64,000 nucleotides of DNA from Rhodospirillaceae bacterium (GCA_018667335.1 JABIVD010000029.1:27381-91380); one strand, 5' to 3'. Positions 44,940 to 56,645 are shown, numbered from the stretch's first letter. The notes: generated from the letters alone by a model not told the origin. Numbers and translations: made by a program.

Positions 44940-47618
44940 CTACGAGGATTGCAGCAGTTCGTGCAGGGCCGTCCCCTCTTTGTTCAACTCGTCAAAGGTG
45001 CCTTGTTCGGCGATTTGGCCATCCTCCAGAACGACAACGCGCGCAAACCGCGACGCCATCGAGGCCCGGTTCGCAACCCAGACCACGCCCTGGCCGCCAC
45101 GGGCCTCAAGCACCTTTCCGGCGAGGCGATCCTGCGCCGCCGGGTCGAGCGCCGACGTGGATTCGTTCAACACCATGATGTCGGCGCGCTTGAGCAGCGC
45201 CCGCGCGATTCCCAGGCGCTGGCGCTGGCCGGACGACAGGCGGCTGCCGCCAACGCCGACCTGGAACTCCAGCCCGGCCTCGAGGACCGCGCCGCGAAGC
45301 CCGAGATTGTCGAGGGTCTCTGCGACCAAACCGCCGATCCGGCGCATGCCCTCAGCCTGTCCGTAGACCAGCTTGCCGAACAGGATATTGTCCTGGAGCG
45401 AGCCTGCGGCATTGTATTTTTCGGGCTCGAAGAACTCGACGCCGCCGCGCAAATCATCAGGCAGGCCTGCGGCGAAGATTTCCCGGGCGCGCAGAATTTT
45501 CGTCTCCAGCTCATCGGTCACGACACCGAGCCGGTGCTGCGCGGTCACCACCTTGAACGGCAGCGACAGCAATGCCGCCCGGTCTTCCGCGTTCATTTCG
45601 TCGACCCCGCTCTTTTCGGTGCGCGACAGGAGCGTGCGGAACTCCGGCAGATCGTCGGAACTGATGAACGAATATTGTTCGAAAAATTCGTGCCCCGGCG
45701 GCAGGTCTGCGAAGATTTCGATCATCGTCTCGGCCACCGATCGTCCGGCCGCGAGCATGTCGTCGATCAGGTCGGCATCGCGCAGGACCTGCAGCACATA
45801 GTCATTTTCGGCCATGCGGTCATGATCGAACGCATCCCCGACCGTGGTGCCGAACAGGAGATTCTCCGCCACGCTGGCATTGGTGTTGTAACGCGACCGG
45901 TCGAACTTCTCGACCAACCCTTCATACTCGGGCTCGCTCAGACGTTCGGTGAGGCCGGCGCGGGCCTTCAGCGCAGACTCGGCGATATCCCGGCGGCGGT
46001 CCGGGTCGACCGTCCCGCGCAGACCCAGATTGTAGATATCCTCGGACATCTCGACGATATCGAGCACCTGGACCAGCCGGGTGAACAATTCGTCCAGGTC
46101 CTTAACCCCGGCCGTCTCGAAATCAACCCAATCCGCCTTGTAGTCGGACACGATATTGCCCGTACGCGCGGCCTCGGCAAAGTCCCGTTCGCGGCCCGGC
46201 GCCTCTTCGTCATCATAGTCTGCCGGCCGCAGCGGGCGATTCTTGAGTCCGTAGAGAAGATTGTCGCGCACACTGGCGGACTGCATGAAGGGCGCGCCCG
46301 ATACATAGGTCATGCGCCGACCCGTGACCGATTCCGGCAGCACCGTCAGATCGTGACCGGCGACCTTGATCTGCCCCGATGTGGGGATCGCGAGCCGCGC
46401 CAGGACCTGGCCCAGATAATCCTTGCCGCTGTTGCCGGAACCCACGACCACCAGGTTCGAATCCGACCCGAGCTTGATCGTCAGATTGGCAAGCCGGCGG
46501 ACCTCGTCCTCATCGACCAGACTGACATTCGAGATATCGATATCGCCCGCCAGCGAGAAACCGGGCTCGGCGTCGGTGTGCTGCATCGTAGCGTCGAGCA
46601 TGCCGTCGACGTCGAACTGGCTCACCACCTGGTCATACTTGACCCGCGCATCAGCCTGCTGCTGATACCAGTTGAGCATTTCCTTCCACGGTGACGACAT
46701 CTCGCGATGCGCCCCGATCACGGCGACGAGCTGCCCGATATCGAGCTTGTTGTCGATCACCAGCAGGCCGCCGAACAGGTAGAAAAGGAACGGGGCCAGC
46801 TTATCGAGGAAATTGTTCAGCGCCTTGATCATGTATTTGCGCTGAAAAATTTCAAACCGGATGTTGTAGATGTTGCTCAAACGGTCGGTGAACCGCGCGA
46901 GCTCCAGGTTCGAGGCGTCGTTCGCGTGAATATCGACGATGCCGCTGACCGTCTCGCCGACATGGTCCGACAGGTGACGGATTTCCCGCAGCCGGGCCTT
47001 GCCCAGCGCGCTGACTTTCTTCTGCAGGCGCGGCACCACATAGATCTGCAGCGGATAGAACGCAGCGGCGGCCAGGCCAAGCCACGGGTTCTGGACAATG
47101 ATGAAGCCGATGGCGACGAGCAGCAGCCCGCCCTGAAAGATGGGATCAACCACCGCGCCCACAAAGAAGGCGCCCACCGGTTCGGTCTCGGCAGTGATCA
47201 TCGAGATGATCTCGCCCTGGCTGGTCCGTTTGAAGCGCGGGATCGGGAATCGCAGAACCCGCGAGAAGAGCGCGTAACGCAGGCGGCGCAGGAGCCGCTC
47301 GGCGGCGCGGCCTTTGCTCGTGTTGATGTGGAACTTCAGCGCATTGTTGGCGACCACAAGCACCAGAAAGACCGAGCATAAAATTACGAGGAACGTGGAC
47401 TGGGAGACCTGTAGCGGAATTTCCGCGAAACCCAGAACCGCGATGCGGAAAACCTCTTCCTTGGCCTCCAGGGCCCGGTTGATGATTTGCTTCGGCAGGT
47501 CCAGGAGCATGAAGCCGATGGGCCAGGAAAACACCACGAAGGCCAGTATGTACAACTGATTCCGGCCGCTGTAGCGCAGCACAAAACTGTACATGCTGCG
47601 TTCGAGACGTTCGTTCAC
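44940..47618 (-). CDS. ABC exporter (fused TMD-NBD) with degenerate, insertion-bearing ATPase domain
   Basis: An 892-residue half-exporter, far longer than the usual 580-620. The TM domain covers about 10-335. The nucleotide-binding domain starts near 360. Its Walker A is GSGNSGKD (393-400; Asp replaces Ser/Thr), the Q-loop Gln is missing (YVSGAPF), Walker B ends VLNE (Asn for Asp, with the catalytic Glu kept) and the H-loop His is Asn (WVANRAS). The signature LSSGQRQRLGIARALL is intact. Between Q-loop and signature lies a roughly 280-residue insertion with repeated DNLLYG/ENLLFG/DNILFG and NLGLRG motifs. The start is GTG at 47618 after GGGAGAAGC. It leads an operon with the CNB protein and methyltransferase. 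Confidence 0.9.
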   Translation of the reverse strand: MNERLERSMYSFVLRYSGRNQLYILAFVVFSWPIGFMLLDLPKQIINRALEAKEEVFRIAVLGFAEIPLQVSQSTFLVILCSVFLVLVVANNALKFHINTSKGRAAERLLRRLRYALFSRVLRFPIPRFKRTSQGEIISMITAETEPVGAFFVGAVVDPIFQGGLLLVAIGFIIVQNPWLGLAAAAFYPLQIYVVPRLQKKVSALGKARLREIRHLSDHVGETVSGIVDIHANDASNLELARFTDRLSNIYNIRFEIFQRKYMIKALNNFLDKLAPFLFYLFGGLLVIDNKLDIGQLVAVIGAHREMSSPWKEMLNWYQQQADARVKYDQVVSQFDVDGMLDATMQHTDAEPGFSLAGDIDISNVSLVDEDEVRRLANLTIKLGSDSNLVVVGSGNSGKDYLGQVLARLAIPTSGQIKVAGHDLTVLPESVTGRRMTYVSGAPFMQSASVRDNLLYGLKNRPLRPADYDDEEAPGRERDFAEAARTGNIVSDYKADWVDFETAGVKDLDELFTRLVQVLDIVEMSEDIYNLGLRGTVDPDRRRDIAESALKARAGLTERLSEPEYEGLVEKFDRSRYNTNASVAENLLFGTTVGDAFDHDRMAENDYVLQVLRDADLIDDMLAAGRSVAETMIEIFADLPPGHEFFEQYSFISSDDLPEFRTLLSRTEKSGVDEMNAEDRAALLSLPFKVVTAQHRLGVVTDELETKILRAREIFAAGLPDDLRGGVEFFEPEKYNAAGSLQDNILFGKLVYGQAEGMRRIGGLVAETLDNLGLRGAVLEAGLEFQVGVGGSRLSSGQRQRLGIARALLKRADIMVLNESTSALDPAAQDRLAGKVLEARGGQGVVWVANRASMASRFARVVVLEDGQIAEQGTFDELNKEGTALHELLQSS

Positions 47619-47798
47619 GCGCTTCTCCCGGAAACCATCTGACTGACGCACATCAGGGCAAAGACTAGCGCATCCACACAAAAACGGTAACTCATTCGCG
47701 ACCAAGTTCTTCCGATTGTTGATGAATCAAGGACTTTCGGCGAATAACCGGGTTGTGCCATAGTCCGCCCGAACGCGCGCAACGAACGGGAGTTGGTT

Positions 47799-49061
47799 TT
47801 GCCCACGCGCAACCGGCGAGTCCTGATTTACAGCCACGATACGTTCGGCCTCGGACATCTGCGCCGTTGCCGCGCCATTGCGCACGCGCTCGTGCAGCAT
47901 GATCCCGGCCTCAGCGTCCTCATCCTCTCGGGTTCCCCGATCATCGGGAACTTCGATTTCCGCGAACGGGTCGATTTCGTGCGCATCCCCGGCGTTATCA
48001 AGCTGCAGAACGGCGAGTACACGCCCTTGAAGCTGCCGATGGACATCGAGGAAACGGTCGCGCTGCGCGCCAGCATCATTCGCCACACCGCGCTGTCCTA
48101 TGCACCGGACGTGTTCATCGTCGACAAGGAGCCCCACGGCCTGCGCGGCGAGGTGCTCGACACGCTCATCGCGCTCAAGGAACGCGGCACCCAGTTGATT
48201 CTCGGCCTGCGCGACATCCTCGACGATCCGTTGCTGCTGGCGCCCGAATGGCAGACCAAGAACGTGCTGCCGGCGCTGGAGAATCTCTACGACGAAATCT
48301 GGATCTACGGCCTGCCCCAGGTCAGCAATCCACTCGAGGGGCTCGACCTGCCGGGCGCGATCGCCCGCAAGACGAGCTACACCGGTTATCTGCGCCGCGC
48401 CGTGCGAAACGGCGCCGCCACCCTCGACGCGGACAAACCGTTCGGCGACCAGCCCTATATCATGGTGACGGCCGGCGGCGGCGGCGATGGCGAACTCATG
48501 TTCGACTGGGTCTTGCGCGCCTATGAGAATGATTCCGCGCAGCCGGTGCCTGCGTTCTTCATGTTCGGCCCGTTCCTCGACCCCGATTTGGTGTCGCAGT
48601 TCGCCGCCCGTATCGCCCGGCTGGACAATGTCGAATCGGTCACCTTCGACACCCACCCCGAGGCCCTGATCTCGGATGCCGCCGGGGTCGTCGCCATGGG
48701 CGGTTACAACACGGTCTGTGAAATCCTGTCCTTCGACCGGCCCGCGCTGATCGTGCCGCGGACAAAGCCACGCCTGGAGCAGTTCCTGCGCGCGTCCCGG
48801 ATGCAGGAGATGGGCCTCGTGAAGATGCTCGTGCCCGAGGAGGCAGCCGTCGGTGAATCATCGCTGCCCGACTGGAAGGTCATGGCGACCGCGCTGCGCC
48901 ATCTGCCGCAACAACGCGTACCGTCGAAAGTCGTCGTACCGGGCCTCCTCGATGGTCTGCGCAATGTAAACCGGCTCGTCGAGATCGCCGCCGGCCGCCG
49001 CCGTGCGAGCATGCATCTCGTTGGCCGCGACACGACCGGGCAGCAAACAGGTCACTCTTGA
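47799..49061 (+). CDS. GT-B fold glycosyltransferase (MurG/GT28-like), copy 1
   Basis: A 420-residue predicted glycosyltransferase. The N-terminal domain begins VLIYSHDTFGLGHLRRCRAI with the Gly-rich loop near the acceptor site. The C-terminal domain has IMVTAGGGGDGELMFDWVL and AMGGYNTVCEILSFDRPALI, the nucleotide-sugar binding region of GT28 enzymes. The start is TTG at 47799, six bases after GGGAG; TTG at 47793 is too close to it. It is divergent from the ABC exporter and overlaps the next gene by four bases. It is a paralogue of the protein at 52093. Confidence 0.82.
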   Translation: MPTRNRRVLIYSHDTFGLGHLRRCRAIAHALVQHDPGLSVLILSGSPIIGNFDFRERVDFVRIPGVIKLQNGEYTPLKLPMDIEETVALRASIIRHTALSYAPDVFIVDKEPHGLRGEVLDTLIALKERGTQLILGLRDILDDPLLLAPEWQTKNVLPALENLYDEIWIYGLPQVSNPLEGLDLPGAIARKTSYTGYLRRAVRNGAATLDADKPFGDQPYIMVTAGGGGDGELMFDWVLRAYENDSAQPVPAFFMFGPFLDPDLVSQFAARIARLDNVESVTFDTHPEALISDAAGVVAMGGYNTVCEILSFDRPALIVPRTKPRLEQFLRASRMQEMGLVKMLVPEEAAVGESSLPDWKVMATALRHLPQQRVPSKVVVPGLLDGLRNVNRLVEIAAGRRRASMHLVGRDTTGQQTGHS

Positions 49062-50317
49062 GCCCCGGGAAATTGCAGGCCGGGTCACGGATCACCGTGA
49101 TCGTGAAGGGCTATCCACGCCTTTCGGAAACCTTCATCGCACAGGAACTTCACGGCCTCGAGGCACGCGGATTCGCGCTCGATATCCAATCCATGCGCGC
49201 GCCCTACGACCCGGCGACCCACCCGATTCATGAAGAGATCCGCGCACCGGTAACCTATCTACCGGAGTATCTCTGGCGCGAACCGTTGCGGGTGTTTCGT
49301 GGCTGGCGACGGGCCCGGCGCATGCCAGGTTATCGCGCGGCCCGGACAAGGTTTCGGGCAGACTGGCGCCGCGACCGGACACCAAACCGCATTCGACGGT
49401 TTGGTCAGGCTTGCGTCCTGGCCGCCGAGCTCAACCCAAAAACGGATCTGCTCTACGCCCATTTCCTGCACACGCCGGCCTCGGTCACGCGCTACGCCGC
49501 CGCGATGCGTGACTTGCCATTTGCTGTCTCCGCGCACGCCAAGGACATCTGGACGACCCCCGACTGGGATATCTCCGAGAAGATCACCGACGCGGCCTGG
49601 CTGACCACCTGCACAAAGGCCGGGGCCGAGCGCCTCCGGACCCTCGCCGGCGGGGACCCGGACAAGGTTCGACTGCACTATCACGGCCTCGACTTCGCGC
49701 GTTTCCCAACACCCGACAAATCCGACAACACAAATGGCCCGGTACTATTCGCGTCGGTCGGTCGTCTGGTCGCCAAAAAGGGCTATGACGACCTGCTCGA
49801 CGCGCTCGCCCGTCTTCCCGAAGACCTCGACTGGCGGCTCGAGCATATCGGCGGCGGCACCCTGTCCGGTGAACTTCTGGACCAGGCAACGCGACTGGGA
49901 ATCGGCGGCCGCATCGACTGGCACGGACGGCAGCCCCAAACCGAAGTGCGGGCCTTGCTCGCCCGGGCTGATTTGTTCGTGCTGGCCAGCAAGATTGCAC
50001 CCGATGGCGACCGCGACGGCCTGCCCAATGTGCTGCTCGAGGCCCAGTCCATGGGCGTGGCCTGCGTCGCCACCGACGCCGCCGGCATTCCCGAACTGAT
50101 CACCCATGACGAGACCGGTATTCTCGTCCCGCCGGCCGACCCCGCAGCGCTCGCCAGCGGCATCCAGGCCCTGGCCTCGGACCCGCAGCGCCGCGCGGAG
50201 ATCGCCAGGGCGGGCGCCGCCGCCGTGCGTGCACGCTTCGATATGAATGCGGGCCTCGACGCCATTGCCAAAGATTTGCGCGCGCCCCTGACCAGCAAAA
50301 ATGCGGTGGCCGCCTGA
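49058..50317 (+). CDS. Glycosyltransferase family 4 protein (first)
   Basis: A 419-residue GT-B retaining glycosyltransferase. The N-terminal part starts ITVIVKGYPRLSETFIAQEL, the typical GT4 opening for polysaccharide transferases, and the C-terminal domain has SVGRLVAKKGYDDLLDALAR and DGDRDGLPNVLLEAQSMGVA with the Glu pair that binds the donor. The start TTG at 49058 overlaps the preceding stop (TTGA). It ends one base before the next ATG. Cytoplasmic, probably membrane-associated. Confidence 0.9.
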   Translation: MSPGKLQAGSRITVIVKGYPRLSETFIAQELHGLEARGFALDIQSMRAPYDPATHPIHEEIRAPVTYLPEYLWREPLRVFRGWRRARRMPGYRAARTRFRADWRRDRTPNRIRRFGQACVLAAELNPKTDLLYAHFLHTPASVTRYAAAMRDLPFAVSAHAKDIWTTPDWDISEKITDAAWLTTCTKAGAERLRTLAGGDPDKVRLHYHGLDFARFPTPDKSDNTNGPVLFASVGRLVAKKGYDDLLDALARLPEDLDWRLEHIGGGTLSGELLDQATRLGIGGRIDWHGRQPQTEVRALLARADLFVLASKIAPDGDRDGLPNVLLEAQSMGVACVATDAAGIPELITHDETGILVPPADPAALASGIQALASDPQRRAEIARAGAAAVRARFDMNAGLDAIAKDLRAPLTSKNAVAA

Positions 50318-50318
50318 C

Positions 50319-51476
50319 ATGCGCGTCGCCTTCTATGCGCCGATGAAGCCGCCCGACCATCCGGTACCCTCGGGCGACCGGCACCTCGCGCGGTTGCTCC
50401 TGCAGGCACTGCGCCATGCGGGCCACGAGCCCGAGCTTGTCTCGCGCTTCGTCAGTCGGGACGGGGCGGGTGACCCCACACGCCAGGCGCGGCTCAGGAC
50501 CCTGGGCGAGAAACTGGCTGATCGCCTGATCCGCAGGTTTGCCGCCCGGCCACCACAGGCACGGCCCGAGGCATGGTTCACCTATCACGTCTATCACAAG
50601 GCACCCGACTGGATCGGCCCGCGGGTCGCCGATGGGCTGCACATCCCCTACATCATCACCGAGGCGTCCTCGGCACCAAAGCGCGCCGGCGGCCCCTGGG
50701 ACATCGGCTACCGCGGCGCCAACGCGGCCATCGCACGCGCCGACGCGATTCTCACCCTCAACAGCGACGACTGGGATTGCCTGCAGCCGATCGCCACGCC
50801 GCCGGTCCTGCACCGTCGGATGTTCCCCTTCGTCGATGCTGCGCCCTTCACATCTGCGATGGCCCGGCGCGGCAATCTGCGCGACACGCTCACGCGTGAT
50901 GCCGGATGGCCCGACGACACATCGATTTTGCTGGCCGTCGGCATGATGCGCGCCGGCGCCAAGCAGGGTTCCTACGAACAGCTCGCGGCAGCACTGCCCC
51001 AACTCTCCGGTGAGAACTGGCGCCTGCTCGTCGCCGGCGACGGCCCACAGCGCGGCGAGATCGAGGCGATGCTCGAAGCGGCGGCACCGGGCCGGGTCAA
51101 ACTCCTCGGCGCGCTCCCGGCAGACCGGCTCGCCGAGATCTACGCACTCTCCGACATCCTTGTCTGGCCGGCCGTGGACGAGGCGTTCGGCATCGCGCTG
51201 CTCGAGGCACAGGCGGCGGGCCTGCCCGTGGTCGCCGGCAAGGCGCGCGGCGTGCCAGACATCATCGGGTCGGGCGTCACCGGCCTGCTGCCGCCCGCCG
51301 GAGACCCGGGCGCCTTCGCAAAGGCGGTCCAGCGGTTGATCGACGATCCGGAATTGCGCGGCCGGATGGGGTCTGCGGCCGCACGCCGGGTGCGCGCGAA
51401 GTTCGATCTCCCGACCGCGTCCGCCATGCTCGCTTCTACCCTCAACACCGTCTCCATTGCGCGGCCTGCCCCATGA
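50319..51476 (+). CDS. Glycosyltransferase family 4 protein (second)
   Basis: A 385-residue GT4 enzyme. It begins MRVAFYAPMKPPDHPVPSGD, and its C-terminal donor-binding region reads DEAFGIALLEAQAAGLPVVA followed by GKARGVPDIIGSGVTGLLPP. It contains a short central insertion with PYIITEASSAPKRAGGP. The ATG is immediately after the stop of the first GT4 gene, and the stop overlaps the histidine phosphatase start by four bases. Confidence 0.9.
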   Translation: MRVAFYAPMKPPDHPVPSGDRHLARLLLQALRHAGHEPELVSRFVSRDGAGDPTRQARLRTLGEKLADRLIRRFAARPPQARPEAWFTYHVYHKAPDWIGPRVADGLHIPYIITEASSAPKRAGGPWDIGYRGANAAIARADAILTLNSDDWDCLQPIATPPVLHRRMFPFVDAAPFTSAMARRGNLRDTLTRDAGWPDDTSILLAVGMMRAGAKQGSYEQLAAALPQLSGENWRLLVAGDGPQRGEIEAMLEAAAPGRVKLLGALPADRLAEIYALSDILVWPAVDEAFGIALLEAQAAGLPVVAGKARGVPDIIGSGVTGLLPPAGDPGAFAKAVQRLIDDPELRGRMGSAAARRVRAKFDLPTASAMLASTLNTVSIARPAP

Positions 51477-52096
51477 CCGAAGCTATGACCCGGCTCGTTT
51501 TCCTGCGCCACGGCCTGACCGACTGGAACGTTGAACGACGGATGCAGGGCCGCCGTGACATCACGCTGAATGACGACGGGCGCGCCATGGTCGCCGCCTG
51601 GCGGCTGCCCGAGGAGCTGGCCAATCTGTCCATCGTCGCCAGCCCGCTTATTCGCTGCCGCGAGACCGCGGACATCCTCAAGGCCAACAATCCGGGGCTC
51701 GGGCCGATCACATTCGACGAACGCCTGGTCGAGAAATCATGGGGGGTGTGGGAAGGCCGGAATCTGCACGAGATGGAGGCGGAGCTCGGCGACGCGGCCC
51801 ACGCAGGCGATCACCGGCCCGAAGGTGGCGAGAGCCGCCAGGACATGCTCCCGCGCATCAGCGACGCGCTGGCCGACATCGCAACGGACCCGACGCCACG
51901 CATCGTCGTGACCCACCGCGGCGTCATCCGCACCGTCTACGCACTCGCCACCGGCTGGGATATGACCGGCGAAACACCAGACGAGATGTCGCGGCGCAAG
52001 GCGCAGATCTTCCGCGGCGCAGCTGACGGCAGCGCCGAGATCGACCGGCTCAATGTCGCGCTGACGAACACCCCAACAACCGGATCCGACACATGA
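51473..52096 (+). CDS. Histidine phosphatase superfamily protein
   Basis: A 207-residue phosphoglycerate mutase-like phosphatase. The catalytic RHG motif is LVFLRHGLTDWNVERRMQGR (about 9-28) and the second catalytic His is in VVTHRGVIRTVYALA. It is coupled by four-base overlaps to glycosyltransferase genes on both sides, so it probably dephosphorylates a sugar phosphate or lipid-linked intermediate of the same pathway. A role in cobalamin or general metabolism is less likely from context. Confidence 0.88.
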   Translation: MTEAMTRLVFLRHGLTDWNVERRMQGRRDITLNDDGRAMVAAWRLPEELANLSIVASPLIRCRETADILKANNPGLGPITFDERLVEKSWGVWEGRNLHEMEAELGDAAHAGDHRPEGGESRQDMLPRISDALADIATDPTPRIVVTHRGVIRTVYALATGWDMTGETPDEMSRRKAQIFRGAADGSAEIDRLNVALTNTPTTGSDT

Positions 52097-53262
52097 CGGG
52101 CCGCCCGAAGATCCTGTTCTACGTCCAGCATCTGCTGGGCATCGGCCACCTGATGCGCGCCGGCACGCTCACCCGCGCGCTCGAGCAGGGGGGCTTCGAG
52201 ACCCTGCTCGTGTCCGGTGGTACGGACGTGCCGGGCTTCGACGCCGGCGCGGCGCGCTTCACCCAGCTGCCCCCGACCCGCGCCACCGACAAATTCTTCA
52301 AGGTGCTGGTCGACGAGAATGACGACCGGATCGACGATGCCTGGAAGGCGCGGCGCCGCGAGCGCTTGCTCGAGATATTCACCGAGGAGCAGCCCGACAT
52401 CATTCTGATCGAGATGTATCCGTTCGGCCGCCGCCAGATGCGTTTCGAGATCGAGCCGCTGATCGAGGCCGCGCGCGCGCAGGGGGATCAACGCCCGCTG
52501 ATCGTCTCGTCGGTGCGCGATATCCTGGTCGAGCCGGACAAGCCGGGCCGGGTCGACGAGATGGTGGCCCGTACCCGCAATTATTTCGACCTGGTGCTGA
52601 TCCATGGCGATCCTGATTTCATCGCCTTCGACGAGACCTTCTCGCGCATGTCCGAGATCGCGGACCTGTCGCGCTACACCGGCTATGTGGTCGACCCGGC
52701 ACCCGCCCGTGACGAGGCCGGGCCCGGGGCGGGCGAGGTGATCATCTCCACCGGCGGCGGCGCGGTCAGCGACGACATGCTCGAAGCCGCCATCGGCGCG
52801 CGTGCCCTGTCGTCCCTGGCCAACGCCTCCTGGCGCGTCCTGATCGGCCACAATCTGCCCGAGGCGGACTTCACGGCCTACCGCGACAACGCGCCCGACG
52901 GGATCACGGTCGAGCGGTCACGACCGGACTTTCCCCAGCTACTGGCCAACTGCCGGCTGTCGATTTCCCAGGGTGGCTACAACACGGTGATGGAGGTGCT
53001 TGCCGCCCGCACGCCGGCGGTCTGCATCCCCTATGCCGGCGGGCTGGAAAGCGAGCAGACCCTGCGCTGCCGCCTGCTGGCAGATCGCGGCGCGCTGGAG
53101 ATCATCGAACCCGACGCCGTAAACCCGGCTGCGGTCGCCGCGGCAGCAGACCGGGCCGTTGCGGAAACCCGGGCGACGGCGGCCGGCCTGGACCTCGCCG
53201 GCGCCCAAAACAGCGCCAGAATCCTCAAATCGGCACTGGAACGGCACAGAAACGACGCATAA
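52093..53262 (+). CDS. GT-B fold glycosyltransferase (MurG/GT28-like), copy 2
   Basis: A 389-residue paralogue of the first gene of the operon. N-terminus ILFYVQHLLGIGHLMRAGTL, C-terminal donor site ISQGGYNTVMEVLAARTPAV and PYAGGLESEQTLRCRLLADR. It overlaps the histidine phosphatase gene by four bases. A 145-base gap separates it from the deacetylase-like gene; that gap shows no strong terminator. Having two GT28-like and two GT4 enzymes suggests a short, defined oligosaccharide. Confidence 0.83.
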   Translation: MTGRPKILFYVQHLLGIGHLMRAGTLTRALEQGGFETLLVSGGTDVPGFDAGAARFTQLPPTRATDKFFKVLVDENDDRIDDAWKARRRERLLEIFTEEQPDIILIEMYPFGRRQMRFEIEPLIEAARAQGDQRPLIVSSVRDILVEPDKPGRVDEMVARTRNYFDLVLIHGDPDFIAFDETFSRMSEIADLSRYTGYVVDPAPARDEAGPGAGEVIISTGGGAVSDDMLEAAIGARALSSLANASWRVLIGHNLPEADFTAYRDNAPDGITVERSRPDFPQLLANCRLSISQGGYNTVMEVLAARTPAVCIPYAGGLESEQTLRCRLLADRGALEIIEPDAVNPAAVAAAADRAVAETRATAAGLDLAGAQNSARILKSALERHRNDA

Positions 53263-53407
53263 CCGCCACCGTCCGGCATGACCCGCCTCATACGGCCACA
53301 AAATTCCCCGAAACCCGGGTTACTCCCGCCACACGAACCGTCTAGTCTGACGGCTGGGAGACAGTCTGGATTGGGGAGTCCGGGCGCGCAGGGAGTGTTT
53401 AAAACCC

Positions 53408-54217
53408 ATGGCCTTGGCTATGCCCGAAAGCTCTGACATGCACGAACCGGCATGGGACGCCCTGTTGGGCGAACTCGACGCATGGGCCGCGGCCGGCCGG
53501 GTCGCGACCTTCTGGTGGCGCGACGACGATGCCGCAGACACCGGCCCGGCCCTCGAACGGCTGCTGGCGATGCACGCCGAGACCGGCGCGCCCCTCGCCC
53601 TCGCCGTGATTCCCGCCACCGCGACCAGCGACCTTTGCGACCGGCTCAACGCCGAAGCCGAAATCGCGGTCCTGCAGCACGGCTACTCCCATAAGGACTT
53701 CACCGCCGGCGAGGGCCGCAAGATCGAGCTCGACGACAGCCGCCCGGCCGAATATGTGGTCGCCGACCTCGCGATGGGTGGCCAGGCGCTCGAACGGTTC
53801 ACAAACCGCGCGCCTGTTCTGGTCCCGCCATGGAATAGAATCGCCCCCCACCTTGTTCCCTTCCTGCCGGAGATCGGCTTTCAGGGACTGAGCACAATCG
53901 GCGCACGCACACGCGAAAAACCCATTCGGGGCTTGCGACAGAACAATGTTCATCTTGATGTGATCGACTGGCGGGGCAAGCGCACCGGTTTGGCGCGTGG
54001 GTTTATGGGGGCAGACAACATCATCAGCGACACCCTGGATCACCTGTCCGCGCGCCGCGCGGGTGACGCAGACCCGGGCGAGGCGACGGGCCTGATGACC
54101 CATCACGCCGACATGAATGACGAGATGTTCGGTTTCGTGGCGGAATTTGTGAACCGCACCCGGGCCCACCCTGCGGTAGTCTGGCAATCCGCCACCGAGG
54201 TATTCTCGATTTCATGA
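53408..54217 (+). CDS. Polysaccharide deacetylase-like protein
   Basis: A 269-residue NodB-like carbohydrate esterase fold. The metal and catalytic motif appears as FWWRDDDAADTGPALERLL (the Asp pair), and the His motif as LQHGYSHKDF. VLVPPWNRIAPHLVPFLPEI matches the family's PPW/R loop. It has no signal peptide, so it may act in the cytoplasm on a lipid-linked glycan. It overlaps the next gene by four bases. ATG at 53408; an in-frame ATG at 53420 is possible. Confidence 0.83.
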   Translation: MALAMPESSDMHEPAWDALLGELDAWAAAGRVATFWWRDDDAADTGPALERLLAMHAETGAPLALAVIPATATSDLCDRLNAEAEIAVLQHGYSHKDFTAGEGRKIELDDSRPAEYVVADLAMGGQALERFTNRAPVLVPPWNRIAPHLVPFLPEIGFQGLSTIGARTREKPIRGLRQNNVHLDVIDWRGKRTGLARGFMGADNIISDTLDHLSARRAGDADPGEATGLMTHHADMNDEMFGFVAEFVNRTRAHPAVVWQSATEVFSIS

Positions 54218-54755
54218 CCAGCCATCGCTACACGCCCCGCGCCCTCAACGCGGATTTGCTGCGCGCCGGCATCGGGCTTTTCTGCTGCCTCGTGCCGCTG
54301 GCCGCCGTCGATTTCGGTACGGTCATGACCCTGGTCTTCGCGATCCCGGCCGCGCTGTTCGCCATCTTCGGTCTGCGCACCTGGCGCCACCGGTCCGTCA
54401 CGGTACATCTGGACGCGGACGGCATTTCGACCGAGGGCCCGGGCGCCACGCGCATCGCCTGGCGAGACCTTGGCGGCCTGAAGCTGTCCTATTTTTCGAC
54501 CCGGCGCGACCGCGAGTCCGGCTGGATGCAGCTCAAGCTCCGGTCCCAGAACGGCACCATCGCGCTCAACTCGGCGCTCGAGGATTTCGACGACATCTGC
54601 CGCGCCACGTTCGAGGCCGCGCGCAGCTTCGACATCGAGATGACCGATGCCAGCGCGCGCAACTTCGCGGCGCTCGGCCTGGGCGCGATCGCGCCGGACC
54701 ATGAACCCACACCCGCGGCCCTGACCGGCTGGGGCAATCCCGCGGATTGGCGCCG

Positions 54756-54759
<4 letters not shown>
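54214..54759 (+). CDS. Two-TM membrane protein with C-terminal soluble domain, unknown function
   Basis: A 181-residue protein that I do not recognise by name. Two hydrophobic helices lie near 17-32 and 36-52, followed by a beta-rich domain (VTVHLDADGISTEGPGATRI, WMQLKLRSQNGTIALNSAL), resembling bacterial PH-like domains. It overlaps both its neighbours by four bases, linking the glycan operon with the ABC importer operon. Confidence 0.7.

Positions 54760-56644
<1,885 letters not shown>

Positions 56645-56645
<1 letters not shown>

Noticed and set aside
44787..46694. 635-residue plus-strand ORF opposite the ABC exporter
   Set aside because: The minus strand has TM segments and ABC signature motifs; the plus ORF lacks any motif and a credible start.
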